Part shown: positions 53,216 to 63,590 of the stretch, piece by piece | Position numbering within the stretch: position 1 is the first letter of the stretch | How the letters are laid out: each line of letters starts with the position of its first letter | Assembly: GCA_029939575.1 (NCBI GenBank) | Contig: JAOZSR010000009.1 | Coordinates: forward strand, 1 to 64,000 | Length of the DNA: 64,000 nt | Reading direction: 5' to 3' | Source: Fidelibacterota bacterium | GTDB taxonomy: Bacteria; Fidelibacterota; UBA2242; JAOZSR01 | Notes under the pieces: model-generated | Seen by the model: the letters and a program-made list of their open reading frames with translations, nothing else | Databases searched by the model: none | What the model was told of the DNA's origin: nothing | Position numbers and translations under genes: made by a program

Positions 53216-54022
53216 CTACTTTGTTTTTACCGGTATTTCTGAATTTGCTTTTGTAGAATCAACCGGTGTATCAGGTCCGGTTTCCAAAACCCGTTCATAT
53301 ACAATTTCAACCCTCCTGTTTTTCGCTCTGCCTTCAGCGGTTCTATTATCAGCAACAGGCTGAAATTCAGCAAATCCCTGGGCAGATAAAAGTTTCGGAT
53401 CAATTCCATGAGCCTGAAAATACTTTACAATACGGCAAGCCCTCATAGATGACAGTTCCCAATTTGACTTATAGAATTCATGATTAATCGGAACATTATC
53501 AGTATGCCCCAAAACCCTTATCTTATAGTCGAATTGTTTTAAAATTAAATGTAATTTTTCAATAATCTCAAGTCCACCTTTTGACATTGATGCAGCTCCG
53601 GACGGAAATAAAATCATATCTGAAATTGTTATAGTAGCGCCATTTTCATTACCTTCAACTTTTACATTTCCCTGGAGTTTATTAAACATAATCAACTCTT
53701 CAATTTCAGATAATATTTCATCGTCCATTTTTTTTACCATGCCACCTAATTCATCAACAGCATCAGGTTCAGATTTTTCATCTGCTCCATCCATAGCCAA
53801 ACCTTCACGGGTTCCTGCTTCAGGTACTTCATCGGTTCCCATTGCACTTTGTAAAGATGCAGCTAATTGCTTAAACTTCTCTTCCTGTACCGAACTCATA
53901 GCGAAAAGTAGTACAAAAAAACAAAACAACAGGGTTACTAAATCGCCATATGTCGCCATCCAGGCTGCACTATCACCCTGCGAAACCTCTTCTTCTTCCA
54001 TATCAAAATCAACTTCACTCAT
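53216..54022 (-). CDS. motB: MotB/PomB-like stator protein with OmpA peptidoglycan-binding domain
   Basis: AAWMATYGDLVTLLFCFFVLLFAMSSV (essential Asp in TM) and VLGHTDNVPINHEFYKSNWELSSMRA. Confidence 0.93.
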   Translation of the reverse strand: MSEVDFDMEEEEVSQGDSAAWMATYGDLVTLLFCFFVLLFAMSSVQEEKFKQLAASLQSAMGTDEVPEAGTREGLAMDGADEKSEPDAVDELGGMVKKMDDEILSEIEELIMFNKLQGNVKVEGNENGATITISDMILFPSGAASMSKGGLEIIEKLHLILKQFDYKIRVLGHTDNVPINHEFYKSNWELSSMRACRIVKYFQAHGIDPKLLSAQGFAEFQPVADNRTAEGRAKNRRVEIVYERVLETGPDTPVDSTKANSEIPVKTK

Positions 54023-54041
54023 ATTTATTTTTCCCTAACTG

Positions 54042-54821
54042 TTATTTACCTTTTTCTTTACCTTTTTCGTCATCCTTCTTCTTTGAATCAAGATAAATAC
54101 TCAAACGATCCTCTAAAGTTCTCGGATTAACACCTTCCCTGATTCCAATTACTCCTTCTTGTAATAATGCCATATGTACAGTTTCTTTGGCACTTCTTCT
54201 TTCCAATTTCATCGACATAGGAAGGAAAAAGAGATTTGCGAATAAAGTTCCATAAAAAGTAGTGATCATAGCAACGGCCATTTTTGGCCCGATTGTACTG
54301 GGATCATCTAAACTTGAAAGCATTTGTACCAGCCCAATAAGGGTTCCAACCATTCCAAATGCCGGGGAATAACCACCCATTGTTGAAAAAATTTCCCAAC
54401 CAACTTTATGTTTTTTCTTCAGGAAAGAAATTTCCTGTTTCATTGATTTAATAATTGCCGAAGTTGCAGCTCCATCAACAGTCATTTGTAAAGCATTGAC
54501 CAAGAATGGATCATCAATATCTTTTATTGATTTTTCAAGAGTTAACAAGCCTCCTTTTTTTGCATTTGAAGCAAGTTCCATCAACATCTCTATGACTTTT
54601 TCAGGGTCTTTAGTTTTGACAATAAATACTCTTATTAGTAATCCCATTACTGACATAAATTCTTTTAATGGATAAGCTACCAAGGTCGCAGCTATGGTTC
54701 CACCCAAGACTATCATTAAAGATGGAATACTAACAAAAATCCCCAATCCACTGTTCATTAAAATAGAAACAATGACTAAACCTATTCCTGAAACAATTCC
54801 GATTATTGTTGCAATATCCAT
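54042..54821 (-). CDS. motA: MotA/PomA-like stator protein
   Basis: Four-TM MotA; MVGTLIGLVQMLSSLDDPSTIGPKMAVAMITTFYGTLFANLFFLPMSMKLE. Confidence 0.95.
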   Translation of the reverse strand: MDIATIIGIVSGIGLVIVSILMNSGLGIFVSIPSLMIVLGGTIAATLVAYPLKEFMSVMGLLIRVFIVKTKDPEKVIEMLMELASNAKKGGLLTLEKSIKDIDDPFLVNALQMTVDGAATSAIIKSMKQEISFLKKKHKVGWEIFSTMGGYSPAFGMVGTLIGLVQMLSSLDDPSTIGPKMAVAMITTFYGTLFANLFFLPMSMKLERRSAKETVHMALLQEGVIGIREGVNPRTLEDRLSIYLDSKKKDDEKGKEKGK

Positions 54822-54833
54822 GGTATTTTCCTT

Positions 54834-56180
54834 TTATATTTTTATGTATATATCATCTACAATTGGATCAATTTTGTCGTATTTGATAATATTTGAAATG
54901 CTATGCTCATCCAAAATAGTATTTTTAGAAAACAATTTTAATCCATTTTTTGTATAGATATCAGTTGCTAATTCCATTCCAGGATTTAGTTCATAGATCA
55001 TAGTTTTTTCAATATTTTCAACATGTTCCAGATTATGTTCGATAATATATTCTCTTAAATATTTAATGATATTTGGATCATATACAGATCCGGCTAAATT
55101 TTCCATAGCATCTAAAGCACTACCGGCTTTTCCATCTTCAGCCCGATTAAACAGGTTATCAAACTTATTTGCAATAGCTATTATCCTCGAACCAATGGGA
55201 ATGTCATTCAATTTTAATTTGTCCGGAGTGCCGGTACCATCAACTTTTTCATAATGATGTCTAATCATTTTAATAATAATACTATTAGAGCCAAAATATT
55301 CTTCCAACATTGAGGCACCAACAATCGGATGACGTTGCAACAACATTTTTTCATCCTGAGTATAATCACTGGGATTTTTTAATGCCAGATTATCGGGAAT
55401 TCCAAACTTCCCAATCTCATGTAGAAGGGATGCTGTATTAATTGCATTAACTTCATATTCACTAAGACCAATTTTTTTAGCCAAATACATTGCAATCTCA
55501 CCAACTTCTTTTGCATGTCCACGATGAAATTGTCTACGTGACTCCAATAAGGTTGAAATTAATTTAATAATACTTTGAAATTTGTTTTCCCTATCAATAT
55601 TAGATTTATGTAAAATCTCATTCTTTTCTTCCAGTTCCTTACTCATAAGCAATATTTGCTTAAATGAAGTATTTAATCTTTCCTTTTCATCGATTAATTC
55701 CTGATTTTTCTTTTCTAACTCTATTTTTGAATTATCCAGGGCCTTAACAGTTTTCTCTAAAATATTATTATTTTTAAGTATATCATCCTGAAGAAACTTG
55801 ATTCTTAAAAATGCATTGACTTTAGCAATAAATTCTGGTTTTTCAGTACTTTTTAACAGAAAATCATCTGCACCTTCCTCAAGTGCCTGAATAGTGTCTT
55901 TAGATTCAACACGCTCTGCTGACATCAAAATAAAAATGACATTTTGCATATCTTTACGGTTTTTAACTTCATGGCAAAATTCAATTCCATTCATTTTTTC
56001 CATTACAAAATCACTAAGAATAATGTCAGGTTGATAGGTATTCAATATCCTCAAACCATCAATTGCACTGGTAGCAGTTGTAACCTCATATTCCGGACCT
56101 GACAAATAGGATTTGTAAATTTTTAATGAAATCTTATCATCATCGACCAGAAGAATTTTTGCCTTTTTATCCCTTCTCAT
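54834..56180 (-). CDS. Response regulator with REC domain, coiled coil and HD-GYP-type output domain
   Basis: ILLVDDDKISLKIYKSYL...PDIILSDFVMEKMNG; HEIGKFGIPD...QRHPIVGASML...RHHYEKVDGTGTPDKLKL. Confidence 0.92.
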   Translation of the reverse strand: MRRDKKAKILLVDDDKISLKIYKSYLSGPEYEVTTATSAIDGLRILNTYQPDIILSDFVMEKMNGIEFCHEVKNRKDMQNVIFILMSAERVESKDTIQALEEGADDFLLKSTEKPEFIAKVNAFLRIKFLQDDILKNNNILEKTVKALDNSKIELEKKNQELIDEKERLNTSFKQILLMSKELEEKNEILHKSNIDRENKFQSIIKLISTLLESRRQFHRGHAKEVGEIAMYLAKKIGLSEYEVNAINTASLLHEIGKFGIPDNLALKNPSDYTQDEKMLLQRHPIVGASMLEEYFGSNSIIIKMIRHHYEKVDGTGTPDKLKLNDIPIGSRIIAIANKFDNLFNRAEDGKAGSALDAMENLAGSVYDPNIIKYLREYIIEHNLEHVENIEKTMIYELNPGMELATDIYTKNGLKLFSKNTILDEHSISNIIKYDKIDPIVDDIYIKI

Positions 56181-56182
56181 TT

Positions 56183-56386
56183 TTATTCCTTTATTTCATT
56201 AAACGAATCATGTACTTTCATATTATTACCAACTAAGAACATTTTCATAATTTCTTCCCTGGAAAATCGCCACTGTCCACCGATTTTGATACCTGGAATT
56301 TTCCCAGATTTTAAAAGATTATAAACAGTCCGTGAGCTAACATGTAATGTTTCTGCAACTTCATCAATATTTAATATTTCTTTCAT
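56183..56386 (-). CDS. Excisionase/MerR-type helix-turn-helix DNA-binding protein
   Basis: LNIDEVAETLHVSSRTVYNLLKSGKIPGIKIGGQWRFSREEI. Confidence 0.88.
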   Translation of the reverse strand: MKEILNIDEVAETLHVSSRTVYNLLKSGKIPGIKIGGQWRFSREEIMKMFLVGNNMKVHDSFNEIKE

Positions 56387-56890
56387 TATATCAAACTCCT
56401 TTCTTATTCTCTCAAAATATCGACAAACCCTTTCAAAACTTTAGCAAATAAAAACAATTCTTTCAGAAATCTGCAATATTTTACATAAATCCACTAATAT
56501 TTTCACGGACTAACATTTTGTAAAAATATTGAGATATGCATATTTTAACAAAATAACGGATTATCAGTTAAATCTTCAAACGTTCACTACATTAATCGTT
56601 AAGAATGTTTACAATATTTACCAGAATATTTGTTGATTTTTACTTTAAATTATTAGATTTTTTAGATTATTTATGATTTGTAATTTGTAAAAACAATAAT
56701 TTTAAAGATTCAATACTCTAATATTTTTACTAATAATAAACTGCATTTTAATTACTTGAGTCTATGATCAAATCTTGTTTGATTTTAAAAATATGATTAG
56801 CTATATTAGATTACATTGTTTTTTGAAGAATAAACTTTGATTTTAGGTTTTTTCATAATCAACCAGAAACCAGTAGAAAGTAATCAAAAA

Positions 56891-58273
56891 TCACTTTAAT
56901 ATTTTTAATAATTCCCCGTGGGTTTGCCAGACATCTCCGGCTCCCATTGTAATTATCTTGTCTTGGGGAAGTTTTATTTTATCAATCAATCCGGCTAAAT
57001 TAAATTTATTTTCCTCATAATAAACATTTGAGTGCTTATTATTTCTTAATTCATCATAAATCAGTCGCCCTGTCACGCCGGTAATTGGCTTCTCGCGAGC
57101 CGGATAAATTCCAAGTATCACTACAACATCAGCAATTTGTAAAGACCTGGCAAATTCCTTATAAAAAAACTTAGTGCGTGAAAATAAATGAGGTTGAAAA
57201 ACGGCGATTACACGATTTTTCCAATTGATCTTTGCTGCTTTCAAAGTCGCTGTAATTTCAACAGGATGGTGGGCATAATCATCAATTAATACATATTTAT
57301 CATTCTCTTCAATAACCTGGAATCTACGCTCAACACCATTAAAATTAGAAATTCCGGTCTGGATATTATCTATAGAAATACCATATTCCAGAGCCACACA
57401 AATCGCTCCAAGAGAATTATAAATATTGTGCTCACCAGGAACTTTTAACCGAATTTGACTAACAATTTTATTATTAATTTTTAAATCATAAATAGTAAAT
57501 CCACGTTCACTGCGTATATATTCAGCCATTATATCTGCAGGATAATTAATTCCATAAGTGATTACTTTCCTTTTTAAATTTGGTATAATTGATTGAATAT
57601 TTTGATCATCAGTGCAAACACAGGAAAATCCATTACAATCAATAGAATTAATATACTTTATAAAACTATTCTTAATATTTTTCAAAGTTCCGTAATCATC
57701 TAAATGATCACAATCAATGGATGTAACTATGGTATTCGTAGGTTTCAACTTCAAAAATGAATGATCATATTCATCGGCTTCAGAAATTACAACATCACCT
57801 TTACCCAAACGGACTGTAGATTTAAATGTTCTGTCAACTCCACCGACAATTGTAATTGGATCAAGTTTAGCCTGTTCAAAAATTCGGCTTAGCATCGACG
57901 TAGTTGTTGTTTTTCCATGGGTTCCGCTAACACCAATTGAACTTTTTTTCATATTCATTATCTGTCCCAGCATCTCAGCTCTTTTAATAATTGGAATACT
58001 TAGTTCTCTGGCTTTGACTAATTCCGGATTATCATTATTTGTCGCAGAAGTATGAACGAGTAAATCAAGGTTGGAAACATTTTCCTTACTATGCCCAATT
58101 GCAATAGGAATTCCAAGATTTTTCAGACGAATAGTATTCTCAGAAATTTCCAGATCAGAGCCACTGACAGAAAATCCCCATTTAAATAATAATTCCGCTA
58201 ATCCTGACATTCCTACGCCACCGATACCAACAAAATATACATTTTTTATTTCTGGAAATTTTATTTCAGCCAA
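56891..58273 (-). CDS. murC: UDP-N-acetylmuramate--L-alanine ligase
   Basis: YFVGIGGVGMSGLAELL; GVSGTHGKTTTTSML; IDDYAHHPVEI. Confidence 0.97.
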   Translation of the reverse strand: MAEIKFPEIKNVYFVGIGGVGMSGLAELLFKWGFSVSGSDLEISENTIRLKNLGIPIAIGHSKENVSNLDLLVHTSATNNDNPELVKARELSIPIIKRAEMLGQIMNMKKSSIGVSGTHGKTTTTSMLSRIFEQAKLDPITIVGGVDRTFKSTVRLGKGDVVISEADEYDHSFLKLKPTNTIVTSIDCDHLDDYGTLKNIKNSFIKYINSIDCNGFSCVCTDDQNIQSIIPNLKRKVITYGINYPADIMAEYIRSERGFTIYDLKINNKIVSQIRLKVPGEHNIYNSLGAICVALEYGISIDNIQTGISNFNGVERRFQVIEENDKYVLIDDYAHHPVEITATLKAAKINWKNRVIAVFQPHLFSRTKFFYKEFARSLQIADVVVILGIYPAREKPITGVTGRLIYDELRNNKHSNVYYEENKFNLAGLIDKIKLPQDKIITMGAGDVWQTHGELLKILK

Positions 58274-58314
58274 TTAATTCCTCCAAATTGCATACTACCA
58301 CATCGCCTGACTTC

Positions 58315-59700
58315 TCAATTATTTTTGTTCAAATCCTTAACGCATTTCTTAAAAACTCTACCACGATGTCCATAATTATCAAACATATCAAAACTTGCAC
58401 AAGCAGGTGAAAGCAAAACAATCTCACCATCCAGGGCTAATTTTGATGCAAGATGTACAGCCTGTGTCATATCAAGCGCCTTTACCATTTTTGTTGTATT
58501 GACTAAACTTTTTTCAATTTTTCCAGAAGCCTCTCCAATTAAAATAACATGCTTAACATATTTTTGAATAAAATCTCTCAGTTGAGTAAAATCTGAATTT
58601 TTATCTTTGCCACCTAAAATTAAAATTATTGGATTTTCAAAACTTTCCAAGGCATATAAAACAGCATCCACATTTGTAGCTTTTGAATCATTATAATAGG
58701 AGATCCCATTTATTTTACTAACAAACTCAAGACGATGTTCGATACTTTTAAAAGATGATAACGTTGATGATATCTGTTTCATCGGTATATTATAAATATT
58801 TGCCACATTAATAGCAGCAAGAATATTATAAACATTGTGTCGTCCTTTGAGATGTAATTCAGAAGTTGATAAAATTTCCCGATTTCCAGGAAGATAAAAT
58901 TTGTTATCTTGAAAAAAAACTCCTCTTTTATTCACCCTTGACAAACTAAAAGGAATTCCATGACAGTTCCGTGGAATATTATTACTTAAATATTGATCGT
59001 CTTCATTATAAACATAATAATCATCGCTGGTCTGATTGGAAATTATACGAAATTTAGCTTCAAAATATAAATCCATTTTATCTTCATAACGATCCATATG
59101 ATCTTTTGTTAAATTCAAGAAGACTGCCACATTTGGTCGAAAATATTTAATTCTCTCCATCTGGAAACTACTGACTTCAAGTACAAAGATATGTTTATTT
59201 TCCTCGTCCTTTTCTGCATCCAGTATTAATTGACTAAAAGGTATTCCAATATTCCCCCCGCACCAGACTTTATAATTTGAATTTTTCAATAATTCATAAA
59301 TCAAAGAAGTTGTTGTAGTTTTGCCATTAGAGCCGGTAATAGCAACGATATCCCGGTTTCCACTAAACCAATAAGCCATTTCAATCTCACTTACAATAGG
59401 AATTTGTAAGGCTTCAAATTTTTGGACTTCCACTGCTTCCGGCGGAATACCGGGGCTGATTACAACAAAATCACAATTATAAATGTATTGGCTGTTTGTG
59501 CCTAATTCCAGGTGAACATTATTTTCTTTGAAATATTTTAACAAATCTGCAGAAAGTGATTTTGGTTTTCCATCAGATAATATTACACTACAATCCTTTG
59601 TTGCCAATAATTTAGCTGCTGCAATTCCACTAATACCTGCACCAAGAACACAAACTTTCATATTTTGAATGCTATTTTTTATATTAGCAAAATCAAGCAT
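58315..59700 (-). CDS. murD: UDP-N-acetylmuramoylalanine--D-glutamate ligase
   Basis: VLGAGISGIAAAKLL; AITGSNGKTTTTSLI; YNDSKATNVDAVLYAL; LILGGKDKNSDF. Confidence 0.97.
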   Translation of the reverse strand: MLDFANIKNSIQNMKVCVLGAGISGIAAAKLLATKDCSVILSDGKPKSLSADLLKYFKENNVHLELGTNSQYIYNCDFVVISPGIPPEAVEVQKFEALQIPIVSEIEMAYWFSGNRDIVAITGSNGKTTTTSLIYELLKNSNYKVWCGGNIGIPFSQLILDAEKDEENKHIFVLEVSSFQMERIKYFRPNVAVFLNLTKDHMDRYEDKMDLYFEAKFRIISNQTSDDYYVYNEDDQYLSNNIPRNCHGIPFSLSRVNKRGVFFQDNKFYLPGNREILSTSELHLKGRHNVYNILAAINVANIYNIPMKQISSTLSSFKSIEHRLEFVSKINGISYYNDSKATNVDAVLYALESFENPIILILGGKDKNSDFTQLRDFIQKYVKHVILIGEASGKIEKSLVNTTKMVKALDMTQAVHLASKLALDGEIVLLSPACASFDMFDNYGHRGRVFKKCVKDLNKNN

Positions 59701-61153
59701 AAATTTTTCCCAAATATTCGTTGATTATTTGAACTTCATTAAAATTGTAACGCTTTCCTTTTATCTCTATGTAGGATTCATGCCCTTTCCCCAATATAAC
59801 AAAAATATCACCAGGTTTGGTTATTTTTAAACCAAATTGAATTCCCGTTTTTCGATCACTAATTTTCTCAACCGGAATTTTCCCTGTAAATCCTCCAAAA
59901 ACATCTTCAATAATCTCTTCCGGATTCTCAAATCTTGGATTATCAGAAGTCAAAATAGCATAATCTGCAAACTTTTCTACTGCTTCTGCCATTTTTGGTC
60001 GCTTTTTTTTATCACGGTTTCCACCACAACCAAATAATGCAATAAGTTTATTATTGCCTTTCAATTCTTTCAATGTTGCTAATACATTTTCTATAGCGTC
60101 AGGAGTATGAGCGTAATCAATGTAAATTCTGCCTTTTCCAATTTGAGAAACTTCCTGTAATCTACCTGGAATAAATTCTATTTTTTTTATCGCTTTTTCA
60201 ATTATCTCCCTGTTTATCTTAAGTTTTAAACTAATTGCAATCGCGGTTAAAATATTTTTTAGATTAAATTTCCCCGACAAATTGGAATTGATATTTATTT
60301 TCCCTGCCGGAGAATGAATTACCCCAACAATTTTATTTTTATAAGTAACACCTGGTTCAAATATCAAATCCGCATTTTGTTCAAGGGAAAAAGTCGTTAC
60401 CGGAATTTTTGCTGTTTCCCGGAAAAGCCTGTAATATTCATCATCGAGATTACATATTAAAAAGCCATTTTCACCCACTTTTTTAAAAAGTTCCGCTTTA
60501 GATTTTGCATAATTATCCATGGTATGATAATAATCTAAATGATCCTGACTCAGGTTAGTAAAAGCAGCTCCATGGAAAACCACATTATCAACTCTGTTTA
60601 GAGATAAAGCGTGGGCTGAAACTTCCATTGCCACATGAGTTACTGATTGTTCTTTCATTTTATAGAAAATTTGTTGCAAATCAAGACTTAGCGGTGTAGT
60701 TAAATTAGAATTGTATTTTTTCCCGTTTATTGAATATCCAAGTGTTCCGATTGTGCCTCGGTTTATTCCGGCGATTTCAAAAATTTTATCTAACAAAGTA
60801 ACAACTGTAGTTTTTCCATTCGTTCCTGTAATGCCAACAATTGTCATATTTGATGTTGGTTGCCCATAATATTTTGATGCAATAACAGATAATGCTTTTT
60901 TCGAATTCTCAACAATAATTTGTGCAATTTCAACACTTTCAACTTCCTTTTCTACAACAGCTGCAATTGCTCCATTATTTAATGCCTGTTGCAAAAAATC
61001 ATGGCCATCTACATTTTCTCCCGAAAGTGCAAAAAATAAATTACCTTTTACAACTTGACGTGAATCAATAGCAAGACCTGTAATTTGCCCGGGCAATTTG
61101 CCTTTTAAACTATTTTTAATATTATTCAGCAAATTATGTAAATTATATTCCAA
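59693..61153 (-). CDS. murE: UDP-N-acetylmuramoyl-tripeptide synthetase, MurE
   Basis: GITGTNGKTTVVTLLDKI; IYIDYAHTPDAIENVL; LTSDNPRFENPEEII (DNPR motif of the meso-Dap-type enzyme). Confidence 0.97.
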   Translation of the reverse strand: MEYNLHNLLNNIKNSLKGKLPGQITGLAIDSRQVVKGNLFFALSGENVDGHDFLQQALNNGAIAAVVEKEVESVEIAQIIVENSKKALSVIASKYYGQPTSNMTIVGITGTNGKTTVVTLLDKIFEIAGINRGTIGTLGYSINGKKYNSNLTTPLSLDLQQIFYKMKEQSVTHVAMEVSAHALSLNRVDNVVFHGAAFTNLSQDHLDYYHTMDNYAKSKAELFKKVGENGFLICNLDDEYYRLFRETAKIPVTTFSLEQNADLIFEPGVTYKNKIVGVIHSPAGKININSNLSGKFNLKNILTAIAISLKLKINREIIEKAIKKIEFIPGRLQEVSQIGKGRIYIDYAHTPDAIENVLATLKELKGNNKLIALFGCGGNRDKKKRPKMAEAVEKFADYAILTSDNPRFENPEEIIEDVFGGFTGKIPVEKISDRKTGIQFGLKITKPGDIFVILGKGHESYIEIKGKRYNFNEVQIINEYLGKIYA

Positions 61154-61155
61154 AA

Positions 61156-61971
61156 TTATCCCTTTATAATTTTTCTTTTTTCATGAGACAAAAGAGTATT
61201 TAACAATTCTTCAGAAAGTTTGACAAAACTATTATTACCGGAATTAAAAAACTCAACATTGCCTGTCTGTTTTTTATTCGGATTTACTAAATTTGTTTTA
61301 ATAAGTGAGTTTTTCAAATGTTTTGATGTTCCATAATTTCCATCGAAAACTGTTATTTTGTTGTTAAATATTTTATCTATTTTCCGTTTAAAAAAAACAA
61401 AATGTGTACATCCTAAAACAACAGCACCTACATTTTTCATATCAATATTATTAAAATATTTCTCTAACTGGATTGTAACATTTTTACCTGAAATTTCACC
61501 TTTTTCAACTAATCCTATTAATTCCGGAGTAGCAAGTTTTATAATATTATCCCGTAAATTCAGATCGGTTAGCAAGTTGTCTAATTTCTTTTCTTTCAGA
61601 GTAATTTCTGTTGCCATAAGAACTATTTTTTTATTAGCAACTGATTCAGCAGCAGGTTTTACCGCCGGTTCCATCCCAATAACAATAATATTGTATTTTT
61701 CTCTCAGATAATTTATTGCTGCACTGGTGGCTGAATTACAGGCTGTTACTACGGCTTTAACATTTTTTCCAGTTAAGAATTTCATGGCTTTATCAGACAG
61801 GTTTCTAATTTCTTCTATAGATTTATTTCCATAGGGCGCATTGAGAGAATCTCCATAATAAATATAGTTTTCACTTGGTAATATTTTAATAATCTCTGCT
61901 AAAACAGTTAATCCGCCTAAGCCTGAATCAAAAACACCTATTGGTCTGCTTTTTATATTATTATCTTTGAT
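61156..61971 (-). CDS. murI: Glutamate racemase with non-canonical (ATC/ATA?) or disrupted start
   Basis: Manual upstream extension of the 209-aa ORF: IKSRPIGVFDSGLGGLTVLAEIIKILPSENYIYYGDSLNAPYGNKSIEEIRNLSDKAMKFLTGK...VVTACNSATS...VLGCTHF. No ATG/GTG/TTG between in-frame TGA (61975-61977) and the conserved core. Confidence 0.85.
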   Translation of the reverse strand: MKDNNIKSRPIGVFDSGLGGLTVLAEIIKILPSENYIYYGDSLNAPYGNKSIEEIRNLSDKAMKFLTGKNVKAVVTACNSATSAAINYLREKYNIIVIGMEPAVKPAAESVANKKIVLMATEITLKEKKLDNLLTDLNLRDNIIKLATPELIGLVEKGEISGKNVTIQLEKYFNNIDMKNVGAVVLGCTHFVFFKRKIDKIFNNKITVFDGNYGTSKHLKNSLIKTNLVNPNKKQTGNVEFFNSGNNSFVKLSEELLNTLLSHEKRKIIKG

Positions 61972-62165
61972 AAATCATCCAGAATTATAATTATTAAAAT
62001 TTCAATAAATAATATATTCTTATAAATAGAATAATACAAATTTTTCCGACAAGACTCATTTATAGTCTCTAATAAAAGAAATATCCAAAAGCGACAATAT
62101 GATAATATAAATTATCAAATACAGTTAAAAACAGAGAACATTACTATGATAAATCTCTATAATAC

Positions 62166-62197
62166 AAAAAAGACCCGGAATGATTCCAGGTCTTTTT
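62166..62197 (-). terminator. Rho-independent terminator downstream of asnS
   Basis: AAAAAGACCcGGAATgATTCCaGGTCTTTTT hairpin. Confidence 0.8.
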
Positions 62198-62217
62198 ATA
62201 ATATTTTTGCTAAAAAA

Positions 62218-63513
62218 TCATGGTTTTATTCTATAAATTGTTCTTGGAAAAGGAATTGTTTCCCGCACATGAGCCACGCCAGACATCCAGCCAATTAATC
62301 TTTCCAGGCCAACTCCAAAACCACTATGAGGTACAGAGCCATATTTTCTTAAGTCAAGAAACCACTGATATTCATCAATCGACATATTTTCTTTTTCCAT
62401 TCTCTCTAGTAGAATATCGTGGTCGTCTTCACGTTGTGATCCACCAATAATTTCACCAAAACCTTCAGGAGCAATCAAGTCAGCACCAAGTACAAGATCA
62501 GGATTATCCCCGTCTCGTTTCATATAGAATGCTTTAGTTTCTTTTGGCCATTTTTCCACAAAAACCGGAACATCACTTGCCTCAGTAAGCATTGCTTCAT
62601 CTGCTGAACCCAGATCATCTTTATCACCAATTTCAGAACCTTTGGACCTTAAAAAATCAACTGATTCTTTGTGAGTCATTCTTTTAAAAGGAGCATCGGC
62701 TTTTTTCAACTGCTCAATATCTCTTCCAAGAATCTTTAATTCCTGTAAATTCTTTTCTATAACAGTCCGGATAACATATCGGATTAATTCTTCCTGAATA
62801 TCCATATTTTGAGCATGTTCTACGTAAGCAGCCTCAGCATCCATCATCCAAAATTCAGTCAGATGCTTCCGTGTTTTTGATTTTTCAGCTCTGAAAACCG
62901 GTCCGAAATCATAAACTCTTCCAAGACTCATAATTCCTGTTTCCAGGTATAATTGTCCTGATTGAGATAAAAAAGCTTTGCCAAGATCAAAGTAGGGCAC
63001 TTCAAATAAAGTAGTTGTACCTTCACATGCATTTGGTGTCAATATTGGAGAATCAAATCTATAAAAATCATTATCATTCAAATAATTACAAATTGCATAG
63101 TAAACTGTATGTCTAATTTTTAATATAGCATTTTGTTTGGCAGAACGTAACCACAGATGACGATTTGAAAGTAAAAAATTTGAACCATGTTCTTTTTTAG
63201 TAATCGGATATTCATCAGCAATTTGAACAACATTAATTTCTTTCACAGTCAGTTCATATCCACCAGGAGAACGATCTTCTTTCCTAACTGTACCGGTTAC
63301 AATTACTGAACTTTCCTGGGTAAGAGTATTTTTCAATTCAAATACTTCTTCGGCAACTTCGTTTTTTAAAACCGTACATTGCATAATCCCGGTACCATCT
63401 CTAAAAATCAAAAACCAGATTTTCCCACTTGCCCGTTTGTTATAAACCCAACCTTTTACAGTTATTTCCTGACCATCATATTGATTAACATTTTTTACAT
63501 AAACCCAATCCAT
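62218..63513 (-). CDS. asnS: Asparaginyl-tRNA synthetase
   Basis: OB-fold N-terminus; FRAEKSKTRKHLTEFWMMDAEAAY; GFGVGLERLIGWMSGVAHVRETIPFPRTIYRIKP. Confidence 0.96.
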   Translation of the reverse strand: MDWVYVKNVNQYDGQEITVKGWVYNKRASGKIWFLIFRDGTGIMQCTVLKNEVAEEVFELKNTLTQESSVIVTGTVRKEDRSPGGYELTVKEINVVQIADEYPITKKEHGSNFLLSNRHLWLRSAKQNAILKIRHTVYYAICNYLNDNDFYRFDSPILTPNACEGTTTLFEVPYFDLGKAFLSQSGQLYLETGIMSLGRVYDFGPVFRAEKSKTRKHLTEFWMMDAEAAYVEHAQNMDIQEELIRYVIRTVIEKNLQELKILGRDIEQLKKADAPFKRMTHKESVDFLRSKGSEIGDKDDLGSADEAMLTEASDVPVFVEKWPKETKAFYMKRDGDNPDLVLGADLIAPEGFGEIIGGSQREDDHDILLERMEKENMSIDEYQWFLDLRKYGSVPHSGFGVGLERLIGWMSGVAHVRETIPFPRTIYRIKP

Positions 63514-63590
63514 TGTATCCTCTTTTATTTATTATATTCTAAAAAACTTTCAAATATAAGAATTTTTTGCTTTTAAATTAATAAAATATT

